A stretch of 64,000 nt of DNA from NCBI GenBank assembly GCA_963728355.1, contig CAVSJQ010000001.1, positions 124,001 to 188,000 of the forward strand, written 5' to 3'. The position numbers and the translations under genes are program-made. This DNA comes from Sva-07 sp963728355. GTDB lineage: Bacteria; Actinomycetota; Acidimicrobiia; Acidimicrobiales; Ilumatobacteraceae. The notes beneath the pieces are model-generated. The model saw nothing but the letters and a program-made list of their open reading frames with translations. It was not told where the DNA came from and did not search any database. Shown piece by piece: positions 33,724 to 42,454 of this stretch (position 1 is its first letter; the number at the start of each line of letters is the position of its first letter).

Positions 33724-35194
33724 AGTTCGACGCGAGATCGATCAGCAGGCGGGTGCCGAACCCGGTGGCGCCCTTGGCGTAGATGCCGTCGTCGCTGTCG
33801 ACCATCATCGGGCCGGCGATGTCGAGATGTGCCCACGGGACGTCGCCGGTGAACTCGCTCAGGAAGATCGAGGCCGTCATCGTGCCGGCGTACGGACCGC
33901 CGATGTTCTTCATGTCGGCGACGACCGAGTCGAGGAGCTTGCGGTACCGCTCGGCCGCCAGTGGGAGCTGCCAGATCGGCTCGTCGGTGGACTTCGAACG
34001 GTCGATCAGCTGATCGACGAGCGCCTGGCTCGTGCCGAGCACCGGAGCCATCTTCGGTCCGAGTGCCGCCAGGGCGGCACCGGTGAGCGTGGCGATGTCG
34101 ACGATGGCGTCGGGCGCTTCCTCGACGGCGAGCGACAACCCATCGGCGAGCACGAGACGGCCCTCGGCGTCGGTGTTGTGGATCTCGACCGTTTTGCCGT
34201 TGCGCATCGTCAGCACGTCGCCGAGCTTGAGCGCGCTGCCCGACGGCATGTTGTCGGTACACATCAGCCATGCGGTCACCTTGGTGGTGACCCCGAGATC
34301 CTGGAGTGCGCTCATCGTGGCGAGTACTGCTGCGGCACCCGACATGTCCATCTTCATGTTCTGGTGGAACACGTCGTGGCCCTTGAGCGAGATCCCGCCC
34401 GAGTCGTACATGATCCCCTTGCCGACCAGGGCGAGGTGGCCGGTCGGGTTCCTCGGCGACCAGGTCAGTTTGACCATGCGCGGCGGCTCGGTGGAGCCAC
34501 GGTTGACGCCGAGGATGCCGCCGCAGCCCATCTGCTGGAGCTGGTCCTTGTTGAACACCTCGACCTGCAGCCCGGATCCCGAGCCGATCTCGACGGCCTT
34601 GGCGGCGAGGTCGGTGGCATTGAGGTACGTCGGAGGCGTGTTCGCGAGCTCACGGGCGAACGCCGCCGCCGCAGCGACCACCCGGCCGCGTTCGGCGCCG
34701 TCGGCGACGTCCTTCGAGCGCTTGGCGCCGGCGATCAAGGTGAGGGTCTCGAGTCGGGAGGCGTTCGAGGGCTCGTTCTTCAGCCCGGTGTAGCGGTACG
34801 AGGCGAGCAGGACGCCCTCGGTGACCGCTTGCGCGGCAATCCTGCCGTCGAGACCGTCGGCACCATCGACGTCGGCCAGGTTGGTGGCCAGGTGCGCATG
34901 CTTCGGTACGGCCCTCGCGAAGGCCGCTGCCGTCGAGCGCAGTCCGACGGCATCGATGGTGCCGGGATCGCCGACGCCGACCGCCACGGCCACGCCGTCG
35001 CCGGTCGGCACGCTCAGCACCTGGCCGACCTTGCCCTCGAAGCCGTTGACCTCCAACGCGGAACGGCTCAAGCCGAGCTGGCGGGGAACGGAGCCCTTGG
35101 TGGCGACCGCCCAGCCCACCGCCGTTGCGGTCTTCGGGGCGGAACGGGCCGTGGACACGGCGACGGCTGACACGGTGAGACTGGCGTCGATCAT
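33707..35194 (-). CDS. pepA: Leucyl aminopeptidase (M17)
   Basis: A 495-residue cytosolic zinc aminopeptidase that releases N-terminal residues in peptide turnover. The C-terminal catalytic domain has GKGIMYDSGGISLK, the family signature NTDAEGRLVLAD and DIATLTGA, holding the two-metal site. The N-terminal macro-like domain is divergent. The start is ATG 35194, with CAGACT seven bases upstream on the minus strand; the longer open frame upstream is non-coding. It is divergent from the aap-type operon. Confidence 0.92.
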   Translation of the reverse strand: MIDASLTVSAVAVSTARSAPKTATAVGWAVATKGSVPRQLGLSRSALEVNGFEGKVGQVLSVPTGDGVAVAVGVGDPGTIDAVGLRSTAAAFARAVPKHAHLATNLADVDGADGLDGRIAAQAVTEGVLLASYRYTGLKNEPSNASRLETLTLIAGAKRSKDVADGAERGRVVAAAAAFARELANTPPTYLNATDLAAKAVEIGSGSGLQVEVFNKDQLQQMGCGGILGVNRGSTEPPRMVKLTWSPRNPTGHLALVGKGIMYDSGGISLKGHDVFHQNMKMDMSGAAAVLATMSALQDLGVTTKVTAWLMCTDNMPSGSALKLGDVLTMRNGKTVEIHNTDAEGRLVLADGLSLAVEEAPDAIVDIATLTGAALAALGPKMAPVLGTSQALVDQLIDRSKSTDEPIWQLPLAAERYRKLLDSVVADMKNIGGPYAGTMTASIFLSEFTGDVPWAHLDIAGPMMVDSDDGIYAKGATGFGTRLLIDLASNFTPPA

Positions 35195-35343
35195 GGCGCA
35201 CAGTCTGGCCCAACGGCACCCGTCGCGACACAACGGCGGTTGCCCTGCACCTGATGGGCGGTCTAGGTTCGTGTCAGGCAGCCAGCAGGTTGCCGTGGGT
35301 GAGTAACAGCATCGCCGGATCGGCGACGCGGATGGGGGAACCG

Positions 35344-36495
35344 ATGCGAACGACCACACGACGGGCACTGGTGCCACTGGTGGCACTGGCGCTGCTCGGC
35401 GCCGCATGCACGAGCGACGACAACGACAGCTCCGGGGGCGACACCTCACCGGACGCCACGGACGCTCCGGAGGAGACCACGGCACCCGACGACACCACCG
35501 CACCCGACGACACCGTCGAGGTCGTGCAGAGCGACGAGTCGACACTCGACGCCGTGCAGTCCGCCGGCGTCTTCCGCTGCGGTACTCGCAACGACCTGCC
35601 CGGCTTCGCAACGCTCGACGACGCGGGCGAACACGTCGGCTTCGACTCCGACTTCTGCCGGGTGATCGCCGCCGCCGTGCTGGGTGACGCGACCGCCGTG
35701 GAGATGGTCGACCTCGAGACCGCCGACCGGTTCACTGCGCTCCAGTCCGGCGAGGTGGACGCGCTCGTGCGCAACACCACGTGGACCGCCACCCGCGACG
35801 GCGCCGAAGGTGCGACCTTCATGCAGCCGAACTTCTACGACGGCCAGGGCATGATGGTCGCCGCCGACAGCGGCTTCGCCTCGATCGCCGACATGGACGG
35901 CGTGATCGTCTGCGTCGCCCAGGGAACCACCACCGAGGGCAACGCGGCCGCAGAAGCGGCCCGCCTCGGAGTCACCTGGGAAGTGCGCCCGTTCGAGAAC
36001 GTCGATCTCATCCAGGAGGCGTTCATCGCCGGCCAGTGCGATGGATGGTCGTCCGACACGAGCCAGCTGACCGGCCTGCGCTCGACGTACCCCGAAGGTC
36101 CTGACGCCCTGACGATCCTGCCCGAGGTGTTCTCGAAGGAGCCACTCGCTCCGGCGGTCGCCGACGGCGACACCGCCTGGGCGCAAGCAGTGAACTGGGC
36201 GATCCTCGCCACGATCGCCGCCGAGGAGTTCGGGATCACCTCGGAGAACATCGACACCTTCGCCGACACCGAGGACATCAACATCCAGCGGTTCCTCGGT
36301 CTGGCCGTCGGGGAAGATGCCGCCGTCCTCGATCCGGGCCTCGGTCTGCCGACCGACTTCGCCTACCAGGTGGTCAGCCAGGTCGGCAACTACGGCGAGA
36401 TCTACGAGCGGCACCTTGCGCCGCTCGGCCTCGAGCGTGGCGTCAACGCCCAGTGGACCGACGGCGGTCTGATGTACGCACCTCCGTACCGCTGA
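35344..36495 (+). CDS. aapJ: General L-amino-acid ABC transporter, substrate-binding lipoprotein
   Basis: A 383-residue exported lipoprotein: a signal peptide with lipobox LLGAAC, an acidic Asp/Thr linker, then a periplasmic-binding-protein type 2 fold. FRCGTRNDLPGFATLDDAGEHVGFDSDFCRVIAAAVLG and RFTALQSGEVDALVRNTTWT match the AapJ/BztA family, which binds a wide range of L-amino acids. ATG 35344 follows the GGGGGA ribosome-binding site at 35334-35339. It leads a four-gene unit with two permeases and an ATPase; 58 bases separate it from the next gene. Confidence 0.92.
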   Translation: MRTTTRRALVPLVALALLGAACTSDDNDSSGGDTSPDATDAPEETTAPDDTTAPDDTVEVVQSDESTLDAVQSAGVFRCGTRNDLPGFATLDDAGEHVGFDSDFCRVIAAAVLGDATAVEMVDLETADRFTALQSGEVDALVRNTTWTATRDGAEGATFMQPNFYDGQGMMVAADSGFASIADMDGVIVCVAQGTTTEGNAAAEAARLGVTWEVRPFENVDLIQEAFIAGQCDGWSSDTSQLTGLRSTYPEGPDALTILPEVFSKEPLAPAVADGDTAWAQAVNWAILATIAAEEFGITSENIDTFADTEDINIQRFLGLAVGEDAAVLDPGLGLPTDFAYQVVSQVGNYGEIYERHLAPLGLERGVNAQWTDGGLMYAPPYR

Positions 36496-36553
36496 GCCAA
36501 ATGCTCTCCGAGCGCCTGCGGTCATGGGGCCGACCTGAACATCGGTTGGCCCC

Positions 36554-37711
36554 GTGACCGCACCGGTCACGGCTCGGGTTCCATTCTGGCGGAACGTCAA
36601 CGTCCTCAAGTGGGCGGCCCAACTGGTCGTCGTGGCCGGCGCGGTCGCCATCGTCGTGTGGTTGTACGGCAACTACACCGAGAACGCGTCCCGTCAGAAC
36701 ATCCCGACCAGTCTCGACTTCCTCGACAATCCTGCGGCGTTCCAGATCACCGGGAACTCTCTGTCGCAGAGCGCCCCGGTCCGGGACGCGCTGGTCGAGG
36801 GATTCCTCAACACGCTGCGGGTGTCGTTGGTGGCCATCGTCGCCGCCACGGTGCTCGGAACGCTGATCGGCATCGGCCGACTGTCGTCGAACTGGATCGT
36901 CAAGAAGCTGGCAACGGTCTATGTCGAGGCGGTCCGCAACATCCCGCTCGCGCTCTTCCTCACCGCCAGCGTGCTCGTGGTGGTGCTGGGCATCTTCCCC
37001 CAGATCACCGACGCGTGGGATCTTGCCGGTCTCGCGATCATCTCGAACCGCGGGGTCGCCGTCGCCTGGTACAACGGTTCCGGGACCGGCCTGTTGCTGC
37101 TCCTCGTGATCGGGATCCTCGCCTGGTACGGAGCGGCGAAATGGCGGAGCCGCGTCGCTGACCGAACGGGAGCGCTCCCCCGCTCAGGGCTCTGGGGCGC
37201 CGTGGTCTTCATGGTGGTTTTCTCTCTCGGGTGGACGCTGCTCGGCTACTCGTACACCCTGCCGTCGGTGGAAGGGCGCGCCACGGCCGGCGGTATCCGG
37301 ATCGACCCATCGTTCTTCGCACTGTTCCTGGCACTCACGATCTACACCGCGAGCCACATCGCCGAGATCGTTCGAGGGTCGATCCAAGCGGTTCCGCGCG
37401 GGCAGGGCGAAGCCGCGGACGCAGTCGCGCTCAGCGGCTTCCAGCGCATGTGGTACATCATCCTCCCGCAAGCGATGCGGATCGGAATCCCTCCGATCGG
37501 CAACCAGTACCTGAACCTGATCAAGAACTCCTCGCTCGGCGCGGCGATCGGGTACTACGACCTCACCCTGGTCGCGCAGACCACCGTCGGCAACGGTTCA
37601 CCGGCCGTGCCGGTCTTCTTCCTGACGATGACGGTGTACATCTGCATCTCGCTCGTGGTGTCCGCGCTCGTCAACGTCGCCAATCGTCGGATGATGCTGG
37701 TCGAACGATGA
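36554..37711 (+). CDS. aapQ: Amino-acid ABC transporter permease 1
   Basis: A 385-residue inner-membrane permease of the AapQ/BztB type. It has an N-terminal TM helix, a large non-cytoplasmic insert, and the ABC permease core with the EAA loop EIVRGSIQAVPRGQGEAADAVALSG, which contacts the ATPase. It starts at GTG 36554. The stop overlaps the ATG of the second permease (ATGA), consistent with coupled expression of a heterodimeric channel. Confidence 0.92.
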   Translation: MTAPVTARVPFWRNVNVLKWAAQLVVVAGAVAIVVWLYGNYTENASRQNIPTSLDFLDNPAAFQITGNSLSQSAPVRDALVEGFLNTLRVSLVAIVAATVLGTLIGIGRLSSNWIVKKLATVYVEAVRNIPLALFLTASVLVVVLGIFPQITDAWDLAGLAIISNRGVAVAWYNGSGTGLLLLLVIGILAWYGAAKWRSRVADRTGALPRSGLWGAVVFMVVFSLGWTLLGYSYTLPSVEGRATAGGIRIDPSFFALFLALTIYTASHIAEIVRGSIQAVPRGQGEAADAVALSGFQRMWYIILPQAMRIGIPPIGNQYLNLIKNSSLGAAIGYYDLTLVAQTTVGNGSPAVPVFFLTMTVYICISLVVSALVNVANRRMMLVER

Positions 37712-38931
37712 ACCGAGGTCCGATCGCGACGTGGCTCCACTACAACCTGTTCCGCACCAAGCGCGATGCCGTCCTGACCGTCATGTTCGGCGCGTTGGCG
37801 ATCTGGCTCCTCTACAAGACGATCAGCTTCATCTTCATCACCGGACGCTGGACGATCATCGAGGTCAACCTGCGGCTCCTGATGATCGGGCGCTACCCGG
37901 AGGTGCACGAACTGCGCCTGGCGGTCACCGTGGTGGTGCTCGCTGCCTGGGGCGGCCTGCTCGCCGGGTTCCTGCGCGGCCGCCAAGTTCGCGCCGGGCG
38001 GCTGACCGCCGCCGACTCGAAACTCACGACCACCCGGGTCTTCGATCTGGTCGAGCGACTCTGGCTGCCGCTGGCGGTCGTGTTGCTCCTGCTCCTGTTG
38101 GCCGGCACGTCGGGCCCGTGGATCATCGCCGGTCTCGCCGTCGCCGCCGCGCTCGTCGGACGCATGATCGGACCGCTCTTCGGACGCATTCGCATGAACG
38201 CCGTCGCCGCCGCGGTGACCGTTGTCGTCTTCGCCGCGATCCCGATCGGGATGTACTACTACGTGGTCACCGCCGTGGGGTTCGACGGGTGGGGTGGGTT
38301 CATGCTGAACCTGTTCCTGGCCATCTGCTCGATCGTGCTCTGCTACCCGCTGGGCGTGCTGTTGGCGTTGGGGCGGCGGTCCGGGCTCCCGCTGGTCCGG
38401 CTCGTCTGCACCACCTACATCGAACTGATCCGCGGTGCACCGCTGTTCGTACTCCTGCTGCTCGCGAACGTGGCGCTCGGGTTCTTCGTGCCCGACACCC
38501 TCGCCCCGGCCACCTCGACACGGGCGATCGTCGTGTTCACGTTGTTCACGGCTGCCTACATGGCCGAGATCATCCGCGGTGGGCTGCAATCGATCCCGCG
38601 CGGCCAGATCGAAGCGGCGAAGGCCGTCGGCCTCTCACCGATCCGTCAGACCGGCTACATCGTGCTGCCGCAAGCGTTGCGCAACGTGATCCCGGCTCAG
38701 ATCGGCCAGCTGATCAGCCTGTTCAAGGACACGACACTCGCCGGGATCGCCATGGGCCTGTTCGAGCTGCTCCAGGTGTCGGGCGCGATCACGGCGCAGC
38801 CCGAGTTCCAGGGGCAGGGTTTGATCGCCGAGACCTTGACGTTCGCCGCACTGATGTTCTGGGCGGTGTCCTACACGATGAGCCGGGAGAGTCAGCGGCT
38901 CGAGAAGAGACTGGGAGTCGGAATCCGATGA
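37708..38931 (+). CDS. aapM: Amino-acid ABC transporter permease 2
   Basis: A 407-residue permease of the AapM/BztC type. The extended N-terminal half contributes extra TM helices. The C-terminal core contains the EAA loop EIIRGGLQSIPRGQIEAAKAVGLS and LPQALRNVIPAQIGQLISLFKDTTL. It overlaps the upstream permease and the downstream ATPase gene by four bases each, so all three are translationally coupled. Confidence 0.93.
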   Translation: MNRGPIATWLHYNLFRTKRDAVLTVMFGALAIWLLYKTISFIFITGRWTIIEVNLRLLMIGRYPEVHELRLAVTVVVLAAWGGLLAGFLRGRQVRAGRLTAADSKLTTTRVFDLVERLWLPLAVVLLLLLLAGTSGPWIIAGLAVAAALVGRMIGPLFGRIRMNAVAAAVTVVVFAAIPIGMYYYVVTAVGFDGWGGFMLNLFLAICSIVLCYPLGVLLALGRRSGLPLVRLVCTTYIELIRGAPLFVLLLLANVALGFFVPDTLAPATSTRAIVVFTLFTAAYMAEIIRGGLQSIPRGQIEAAKAVGLSPIRQTGYIVLPQALRNVIPAQIGQLISLFKDTTLAGIAMGLFELLQVSGAITAQPEFQGQGLIAETLTFAALMFWAVSYTMSRESQRLEKRLGVGIR

Positions 38932-39737
38932 GTGACCAGACACCGAGCAACGACTCGGCGCCCGCCGACGGCGCCGTCTTCGACGATGCAACGGCGATCT
39001 CGACAACCGACGTGATGATCGAGATCGAACACGTCGACAAGTTCTTCGGCGATTTCCAGGCCCTGAAGGGCATCAACCTGAAGGTCGGCGCACAGGAGGT
39101 GGTCGTGGTGATCGGCCCGTCCGGTTCGGGCAAGTCCACGCTGATCCGTTGCATCAACCGCCTGGAGGAACACGATGCCGGTCGCATCGTCGTCGACAGC
39201 ACCGAGCTGTCCAACGACATCCGCAACATCCAGGAGATCCGCCGCGAGACCGGCATGGTCTTCCAGTCGTTCAACCTGTTCCCCCACCTGAGCGTGATCG
39301 ACAACATCACCCTGGCACCGCGCAAGGTGCGCCGGATGCCCAAGGCGAAGGCCGAGGCACTGGGGATGGAGTTGCTCGAGATGGTGAAGATCCCCGAGCA
39401 GGCGAGCAAGTACCCGGGGCAGCTCTCGGGCGGCCAGCAGCAGCGGGTGGCGATCGCCCGAGCGTTGGCGATGAACCCCAAGGTGATGCTCTTCGACGAG
39501 CCGACCTCCGCACTCGACCCCGAGATGATCGGCGAAGTTCTCGACACGATGAAGGAACTGGCGGCGTCGGGCATGACGATGATCGTCGTCACCCACGAGA
39601 TGGGATTCGCCCGCGAGGTCGCCGATCGTGTGGTCTTCATGGCAGACGGTCAGATCGTCGAGGTCGGCACGCCCGAACACTTCTTCGAGAATCCTCGCGA
39701 GGAGCGCACGAAGCTGTTCCTGTCGCAGATTCTCTGA
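38928..39737 (+). CDS. aapP: Amino-acid ABC transporter ATP-binding protein
   Basis: A 269-residue ABC ATPase that powers the importer. It has Walker A GPSGSGKST, the Q-loop VFQSFNLFPHLS, the signature LSGGQQQR, Walker B VMLFDEPTSALDP with the catalytic Glu, and the switch His in VVTHEMGF. The first 28 residues are an acidic, Ser/Ala-rich extension beyond the usual AapP length. It ends the operon; a YceI-like gene with its own predicted promoter follows. Confidence 0.95.
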   Translation: MSDQTPSNDSAPADGAVFDDATAISTTDVMIEIEHVDKFFGDFQALKGINLKVGAQEVVVVIGPSGSGKSTLIRCINRLEEHDAGRIVVDSTELSNDIRNIQEIRRETGMVFQSFNLFPHLSVIDNITLAPRKVRRMPKAKAEALGMELLEMVKIPEQASKYPGQLSGGQQQRVAIARALAMNPKVMLFDEPTSALDPEMIGEVLDTMKELAASGMTMIVVTHEMGFAREVADRVVFMADGQIVEVGTPEHFFENPREERTKLFLSQIL

Positions 39738-39790
39738 ACGTTCACGAACACGGCGGGCCAGCAGCTCGGACGGTCTGTCAGAATCTCGCC

Positions 39791-40588
39791 GTGCCCGACA
39801 GCGACGACACGTCCGACAGCCGCCCCGGACCCCCGGATGACCGGTCCGCCAAGCGCTGGATCACGTGGGTCGTCATCGGCGGCGTCGCCGCCGTCGTGTT
39901 GTTCTTCGCCGCGATCGTCGTGTACGCGAACTTCGTCAACGACGCCCCCGACGCCCTCGACGAGACCGACCTGTCCGATGCACTCGTCGCCACCACCGTC
40001 GCAGGCGACGACACGACGACCGCGACCTCCGCTCCGGCGACCGACGAAGGCGTGTCGACGCCGGCGAGCTTCGATGGCGACTGGGTACCGTCGACGGCAT
40101 CGGAGTTCGGCTACCGCGTCGAGGAGGTGCTCGCCGGGGTCGACACGACGGCGGTCGGTCGCAGCAACGAGATCGACGGGCTGCTCACGATCGACGGCAC
40201 GAGCGCCACCGTGGTCGACATCACCGTCCAGGTCGAGAACATCACGAGCGACGAGTCGCGGCGCGATGGCCAGTTCCGTGGGCGCATCATGAACGCCGCC
40301 GAGTTCCCCACCGCCGAGTTCCGGATCACCGAGCCGATCGACTTCGGCCAGATCCCCGTCGGTGACGAACAGATCACCGCCACGGCGACCGGTGAGCTCA
40401 CGCTGCGGGGCGTGACCAACGAGGTGACCTTCGACGTCACGGCGCAGACCACCGACGGACGCATCGGCGTGCTCGGATCGATCCCGGTCGTCTTCGAGGA
40501 CTACGGCATCGACAACCCCTCGTTCGGCGTGGTGAGCACCGAGGACGACGGTCTCGTCGAGTTCGTGCTCGTATTCGAACGAGCCTGA
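39791..40588 (+). CDS. Membrane-anchored YceI-family protein
   Basis: A 265-residue protein: a charged cytoplasmic start, one TM helix (ITWVVIGGVAAVVLFFAAIVVYANF), a Thr/Ala-rich linker, then a YceI-like lipocalin domain from about residue 95. YceI cues are GDWVPSTASEFGYRVEE, MNAAEFPTAEFRIT, GELTLRGVTNEVTF and the C-terminal EDYGIDNPSFGVV. YceI folds bind isoprenoid-type lipids. CAGAAT lies six bases before GTG 39791. It probably acts outside the membrane, tethered by the helix. Confidence 0.85.
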   Translation: MPDSDDTSDSRPGPPDDRSAKRWITWVVIGGVAAVVLFFAAIVVYANFVNDAPDALDETDLSDALVATTVAGDDTTTATSAPATDEGVSTPASFDGDWVPSTASEFGYRVEEVLAGVDTTAVGRSNEIDGLLTIDGTSATVVDITVQVENITSDESRRDGQFRGRIMNAAEFPTAEFRITEPIDFGQIPVGDEQITATATGELTLRGVTNEVTFDVTAQTTDGRIGVLGSIPVVFEDYGIDNPSFGVVSTEDDGLVEFVLVFERA

Positions 40589-40613
40589 ACCTCCCGTCGG
40601 CACCGCTGTGCCG

Positions 40614-40648
40614 AAGTGTCACGGTTGACCCGGCACGGTGTGACGGTT
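40614..40648. repeat. TGTCAC-family palindrome overlapping the end of an ABC exporter gene
   Basis: Fourth copy of the family seen at 21353 and 23274-23355. It covers the stop codon and about the last nine codons of the exporter gene on the minus strand, so the repeat now encodes the C-terminus (NRHTVPGQP). Confidence 0.75.
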
Positions 40649-42454
40649 CGACCGCGACGGAACGTGCTCGTTGCCGGCGACGGGTTGGCTCTTGGCCCAG
40701 GCGGCTGCGAGGGCGGCGTAGCGGCCACCGTGTTGCACCAACTCGGCGTGGTTTCCGAGCTCGACCAGTCGGCCGCCGTCGATCACGCCGATGCGGTCGG
40801 CGCGCTGGATGGTCGACAGGCGGTGCGCCACCACGATGGTGGTCCGGCCACTCATCAACGAGTCGAGCGCCCGCTCGACGATGAACTCGGTGCCCGGGTC
40901 GAGGTTGCTCGTCGCCTCGTCGAGCACCAGGACCGCCGGGTCGACCAGCGCAGCGCGCGCCAACGACACGAGCTGGCGTTCGCCCGCCGACAGGCGTGAC
41001 CCTCGTTCTCGCACCTCGGTGTGGATGCCCTCGGGGAACTCGTCGAATCGTTCGAGCGCGCCGATCGCCTCGAACGCCGCGCGAATGTCGTCGTCGGTTG
41101 CTTCCGATCGCGCGATGCGGACGTTGTCGGCGACCGTGCCACCGAACAGGAAGCCCTCCTGGGGGACGACGACGACACGCCGACGCAGCGAGGCGATCGT
41201 GGCATCACGCAGATCGATGCCGCCGAAGGTGATCGTGCCCTCCGTCGGGTCGTACAGACGCGCCATCAGCTTGGCGAGCGTCGACTTGCCCGCCCCGGTC
41301 GGCCCGACGAGCGCCAGTCGCTCGCCGTCACGCACGGTGATCGACACGTCGCTGAGCACGGGCGCCGCGGTCTCCGGATACCGGAAGCCGACGCTGTCGA
41401 CGACGAGCTCGCCCGACCCCGGCAGTTCGTGTTCGCCGTCCTCGATGTCGGGCACGGTGTCGAGGATGCCGAACAGCTTGTTCAGCGAGGCTGCCGACGA
41501 CTGCACCGAGTTGTAGAGCTGTGAGAGCTGCTGGACCGGCTCGAACAGCTGGGCGAACAACAACACGACGGCGATGATCGTGCCGATCGAGACGTCGCCG
41601 CGAGTGAACAACCATCCACCGACGCCGACGATGATCGCCGTGGCGATGACGCCGGCCGATTCGACGAGACCGAAGTACCACGTCGACACCTTCACGCTGT
41701 GCACGTGGGAGTCGTAGAGGCTGCGGTTCGCCTCCTTGAACCGGCGGCGCTGCTCGGGTTCACGACCGTACGCCTGGATGACCCGCACCCCGGCGATGCC
41801 CTCCTGCAGGCTCGACAACGTCTGGCCGATCTGCTCTCGGACGTCGAGGTAGGCGGCATTGGAGTCGCGTTGGAACTTGCGGGATGCGACGATGATCACC
41901 GGCATCACGAGGAGCCCGGCGAGGGTCAGCTGCCACGACATCGCAAAGGCCAGGATCAGAGCGAAGAGCACGAGCAAGATCGCGGAGACGAACTGCAGCA
42001 GGCCCCACTGCACGAGTTCACCCATCGACTCGATGTCGGCGGTCATACGGGCGACGAGCACGCCGGACTTGTTCCGATCGAAGAAGGCGAGCGACTGCTT
42101 CTGGATGTGGTCGAACACGCGGACGCGCAACGCTCGGAGGAAGCCTTCGCCCGCCCTGTTGATCAAGATGAACTGTTGGCGCGCAGCGACGTATGACATC
42201 ACCGTGAGCGCGAAGAACACCAGCACGGCGTTGCGCAGGACCGTCTTGTCGCCGGGTTCGATCCCGTGGTCGATGCCCCATCGCAGGATGACCGGGCCGA
42301 GCACGACACCGAGCGTCGAGAGCGCTGTGAACGCCAGCGCTCCGGCGATGGTCTTCTTGAACGGCAGTGCCAGGCGCCCCGCTCGGCGGAGCACCTTCTT
42401 GGCTTCGTCGGCGTCGAGCTTGTCCTCGTCGTCGATGGCTCCCATCATGCGCAT
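40619..42454 (-). CDS. ABC exporter half-transporter, catalytically complete subunit
   Basis: A 611-residue type IV ABC exporter half: six TM helices (residues about 30-330) fused to an ATPase domain. Walker A is GPTGAGKST and Walker B VLVLDEATSNLD keeps the catalytic Glu, but the signature is LSAGE instead of LSGGQ. With its partner it forms one normal and one degenerate ATP site. Its ATG overlaps the partner's stop codon (TGATG). The last residues are encoded by a palindromic repeat. The substrate, drug or lipid-like, is not evident. Confidence 0.92.
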   Translation of the reverse strand: MRMMGAIDDEDKLDADEAKKVLRRAGRLALPFKKTIAGALAFTALSTLGVVLGPVILRWGIDHGIEPGDKTVLRNAVLVFFALTVMSYVAARQQFILINRAGEGFLRALRVRVFDHIQKQSLAFFDRNKSGVLVARMTADIESMGELVQWGLLQFVSAILLVLFALILAFAMSWQLTLAGLLVMPVIIVASRKFQRDSNAAYLDVREQIGQTLSSLQEGIAGVRVIQAYGREPEQRRRFKEANRSLYDSHVHSVKVSTWYFGLVESAGVIATAIIVGVGGWLFTRGDVSIGTIIAVVLLFAQLFEPVQQLSQLYNSVQSSAASLNKLFGILDTVPDIEDGEHELPGSGELVVDSVGFRYPETAAPVLSDVSITVRDGERLALVGPTGAGKSTLAKLMARLYDPTEGTITFGGIDLRDATIASLRRRVVVVPQEGFLFGGTVADNVRIARSEATDDDIRAAFEAIGALERFDEFPEGIHTEVRERGSRLSAGERQLVSLARAALVDPAVLVLDEATSNLDPGTEFIVERALDSLMSGRTTIVVAHRLSTIQRADRIGVIDGGRLVELGNHAELVQHGGRYAALAAAWAKSQPVAGNEHVPSRSNRHTVPGQP

